This document shows, piece by piece, positions 62,432 to 63,373 of a stretch of DNA of 63,373 bases. Each line of letters starts with the position of its first letter. The stretch's first letter is position 1. The position numbers and the translations under genes were made by a program. The stretch is from Bacteroidales bacterium (GTDB lineage: Bacteria > Bacteroidota > Bacteroidia > Bacteroidales > UBA932). The DNA lies in assembly GCA_017400135.1 (NCBI GenBank), contig JAFPVJ010000010.1, positions 1 through 63,373 of the forward strand, given 5' to 3'. The notes under the pieces are model-generated. The model saw only the letters and a program-made list of their open reading frames with translations. It was not told the origin of the DNA and ran no database searches.

Positions 62432-63373
62432 ATGGAAAGAACAAACGAAAGGACCATTCTTGATTCCTGGAACGGCCTCGGGTATCCGGAGGTGTCTGAG
62501 CTGATCCGCTCAGCGTTCAGGGATGTTTACGACCGTCTCGGGGCCGGGGCCTACGTCGAAAAGGCATGGGCAGAGCTCAAGGCCCTTCGGGATGAAGCCG
62601 GGCTATCGCCTGGTACCTACTACCGCATTACGGACTACGTGGCCACTACGACCCAGGAAAACACCCGCAGCGCCGGGCACGCATTCGACATTATCGTGGT
62701 TGCAACTGGCCCTGACAGCCTGTCTGAAGATGCCATTGCCATCCTCCATGAGGGAGATACATATTTCTCCGGCGCCGGCGCCCGCCTTGAAGCGTGGACC
62801 CTGAAATATTGCCTGGACAACAGCCCGCGTTTCTCCTGGGCTGATTCGGAAAATGGCAAGGGCGTTATCTGGTGGATGCGCGACGAATGGGGCAACGAAG
62901 CCCCGTACGACTTCAAGAACATTCAGTTCAAGAGGTATCAGATCACTGGCTTTGGGCAGAACTTCAAGGGGAATCAGGACGTGCAGTCAGTGCTCCTTTA
63001 TGATCCTGACGACAACCCCTTGTGCTATGGGACAAAGGACATTTATGGGAATGAGGTCCCTGGAGCCACCGAACACTCCGAGGAGGGGGTTTGGGTATAT
63101 ACCTTTACCGGCATCGACCGCTCATCCTCACTTGATGTCCCGGAACTCTTTGATATGAGCACTTACCAGAAGCGTCTTTCTGATGAGACGATTCAGGCAG
63201 CCCAGGATGATGGTTGCGGACTTGATACGGAAAGCAATGTCCGGGACAATGTCATCATGCCTGCCTTCGCGGAGTATATGGAGGATGACGAGTACTACCA
63301 GGGAAGGACGGTTTTGAACAATATCGTCTTCTATGGGGTGTTCTACGATAACGGGTATGATGATGGGTATCAG
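62432..63373 (+). CDS. Late phage protein, 3' end outside window (at least 314 aa)
   Basis: The frame is open from the ATG of MERTNERTILDSWNGLGYPE to the window edge (314 codons). It contains GTYYRITDYVATTTQENTRS, GVIWWMRDEWGNEAPYDFKN and IQFKR. The block DE(F/W)GNEAPYDFKNIQF is familiar from Bacteroidetes phage and mobile-element proteins that continue into a repetitive beta-helix (NTFGNxC-type repeats). That continuation would lie beyond the edge. Likely a fibre/adhesin, possibly the one a variability system would target. Confidence 0.6.
   Translation, partial: MERTNERTILDSWNGLGYPEVSELIRSAFRDVYDRLGAGAYVEKAWAELKALRDEAGLSPGTYYRITDYVATTTQENTRSAGHAFDIIVVATGPDSLSEDAIAILHEGDTYFSGAGARLEAWTLKYCLDNSPRFSWADSENGKGVIWWMRDEWGNEAPYDFKNIQFKRYQITGFGQNFKGNQDVQSVLLYDPDDNPLCYGTKDIYGNEVPGATEHSEEGVWVYTFTGIDRSSSLDVPELFDMSTYQKRLSDETIQAAQDDGCGLDTESNVRDNVIMPAFAEYMEDDEYYQGRTVLNNIVFYGVFYDNGYDDGYQ

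Larger units (their letters stand above)
30670..63373 (+). mobile_element. Mu-like transposable siphophage prophage (right end not reached)
   Basis: The left boundary lies at or before 30677, where the symporter frame is lost; the exact base cannot be fixed without the right end. Evidence: DDE transposase and MuB-type ATPase, a LexA-like repressor, gp16-like, DUF3164, gpG, terminase, DUF935-type portal, gpF, protease and capsid genes, then long-tailed siphovirus genes (tube, frameshifted chaperone, tape measure). Random insertion into a coding gene fits transposition rather than site-specific integration. Over 32.7 kb is visible with no transposase-proximal decay, so it may be inducible. Confidence 0.93.

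Noticed and set aside
62432-63373. Diversity-generating retroelement within the window
   Set aside because: No reverse transcriptase gene or template/variable repeat pair is visible; if present, as in Hankyphage, it lies beyond the right edge.

Overview
The window is a piece of a GC-rich Bacteroidales (Bacteroidetes) chromosome, probably from a gut-type commensal, carrying most of a transposable, Mu-like prophage. The host assignment rests on a SusC/SusD pair, LptB, Bacteroidales-style lipoproteins and promoters of the form TTTG-N19/20-TAnnTTTG. It is an inference from gene content; no rRNA gene or complete tRNA gene is visible.

Host region (1 to about 30.67 kb). A housekeeping run opens the window: recQ (5' end missing), dnaG, metG, a hotdog thioesterase and an alginate-lyase-family lipoprotein. 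Next, all on the minus strand, comes a polysaccharide-utilisation-like block: a GH78/phosphomannomutase-like fusion, a SusC with a C-terminal OmpA domain, SusD, a PKD/beta-propeller surface lipoprotein, an endonuclease/exonuclease/phosphatase lipoprotein and a GH3 glycosidase. These would bind, import and trim a plant or host glycan, possibly one containing rhamnose. No dedicated regulator is seen beside it. A secreted protein of unknown function, dnaX, lptB, an NtrC-like response regulator without a DNA-binding domain, an M48 lipoprotein peptidase, cmk and ispH follow. The last host gene, a sodium:solute symporter, is cut after about 225 codons.

Prophage (about 30.67 kb to beyond the right edge). 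Left to right: a left-end region with iterated motifs; a leftward lysogeny operon (LexA-like repressor plus a tail-anchored protein); an operator/promoter region; a rightward early operon (small regulator, tRNA-like element, MuA-like transposase, MuB-like ATPase, a P-loop ATPase, a GemA/gp16-like protein, a DUF3164 protein and many small genes); gpG- and gp37-like genes; and a minus-strand packaging block (small and large terminase, gp36-like, portal, gpF). A divergent control region with three 21-bp-spaced palindromes separates that block from the rightward late genes: protease/scaffold, capsid, lysis, tail tube, tail chaperones, tape measure, distal tail, fibre and accessory proteins. Transposition genes are Mu-like, but the tail genes are those of a siphovirus (tube, frameshifted chaperone, long tape measure, no sheath), as in the Bacteroides transposable phage Hankyphage. 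The right end, and any diversity-generating retroelement, lie outside the window.

Most interesting points: (1) a textbook -1 frameshift signal (TTTTTTC, 5-nt spacer, 8-bp hairpin) at the portal stop codon, opening into a gpF frame that has no normal start codon; (2) that gpF carries an N-terminal HExxH zincin-like domain and a C-terminal BECR-nuclease-like domain; (3) a 57-nt tRNA-like element without an anticodon arm just upstream of the transposase; (4) a small membrane protein antisense to the tail chaperone, with its own strong promoter; (5) SusC-OmpA and GH78-phosphomannomutase fusions in the host.
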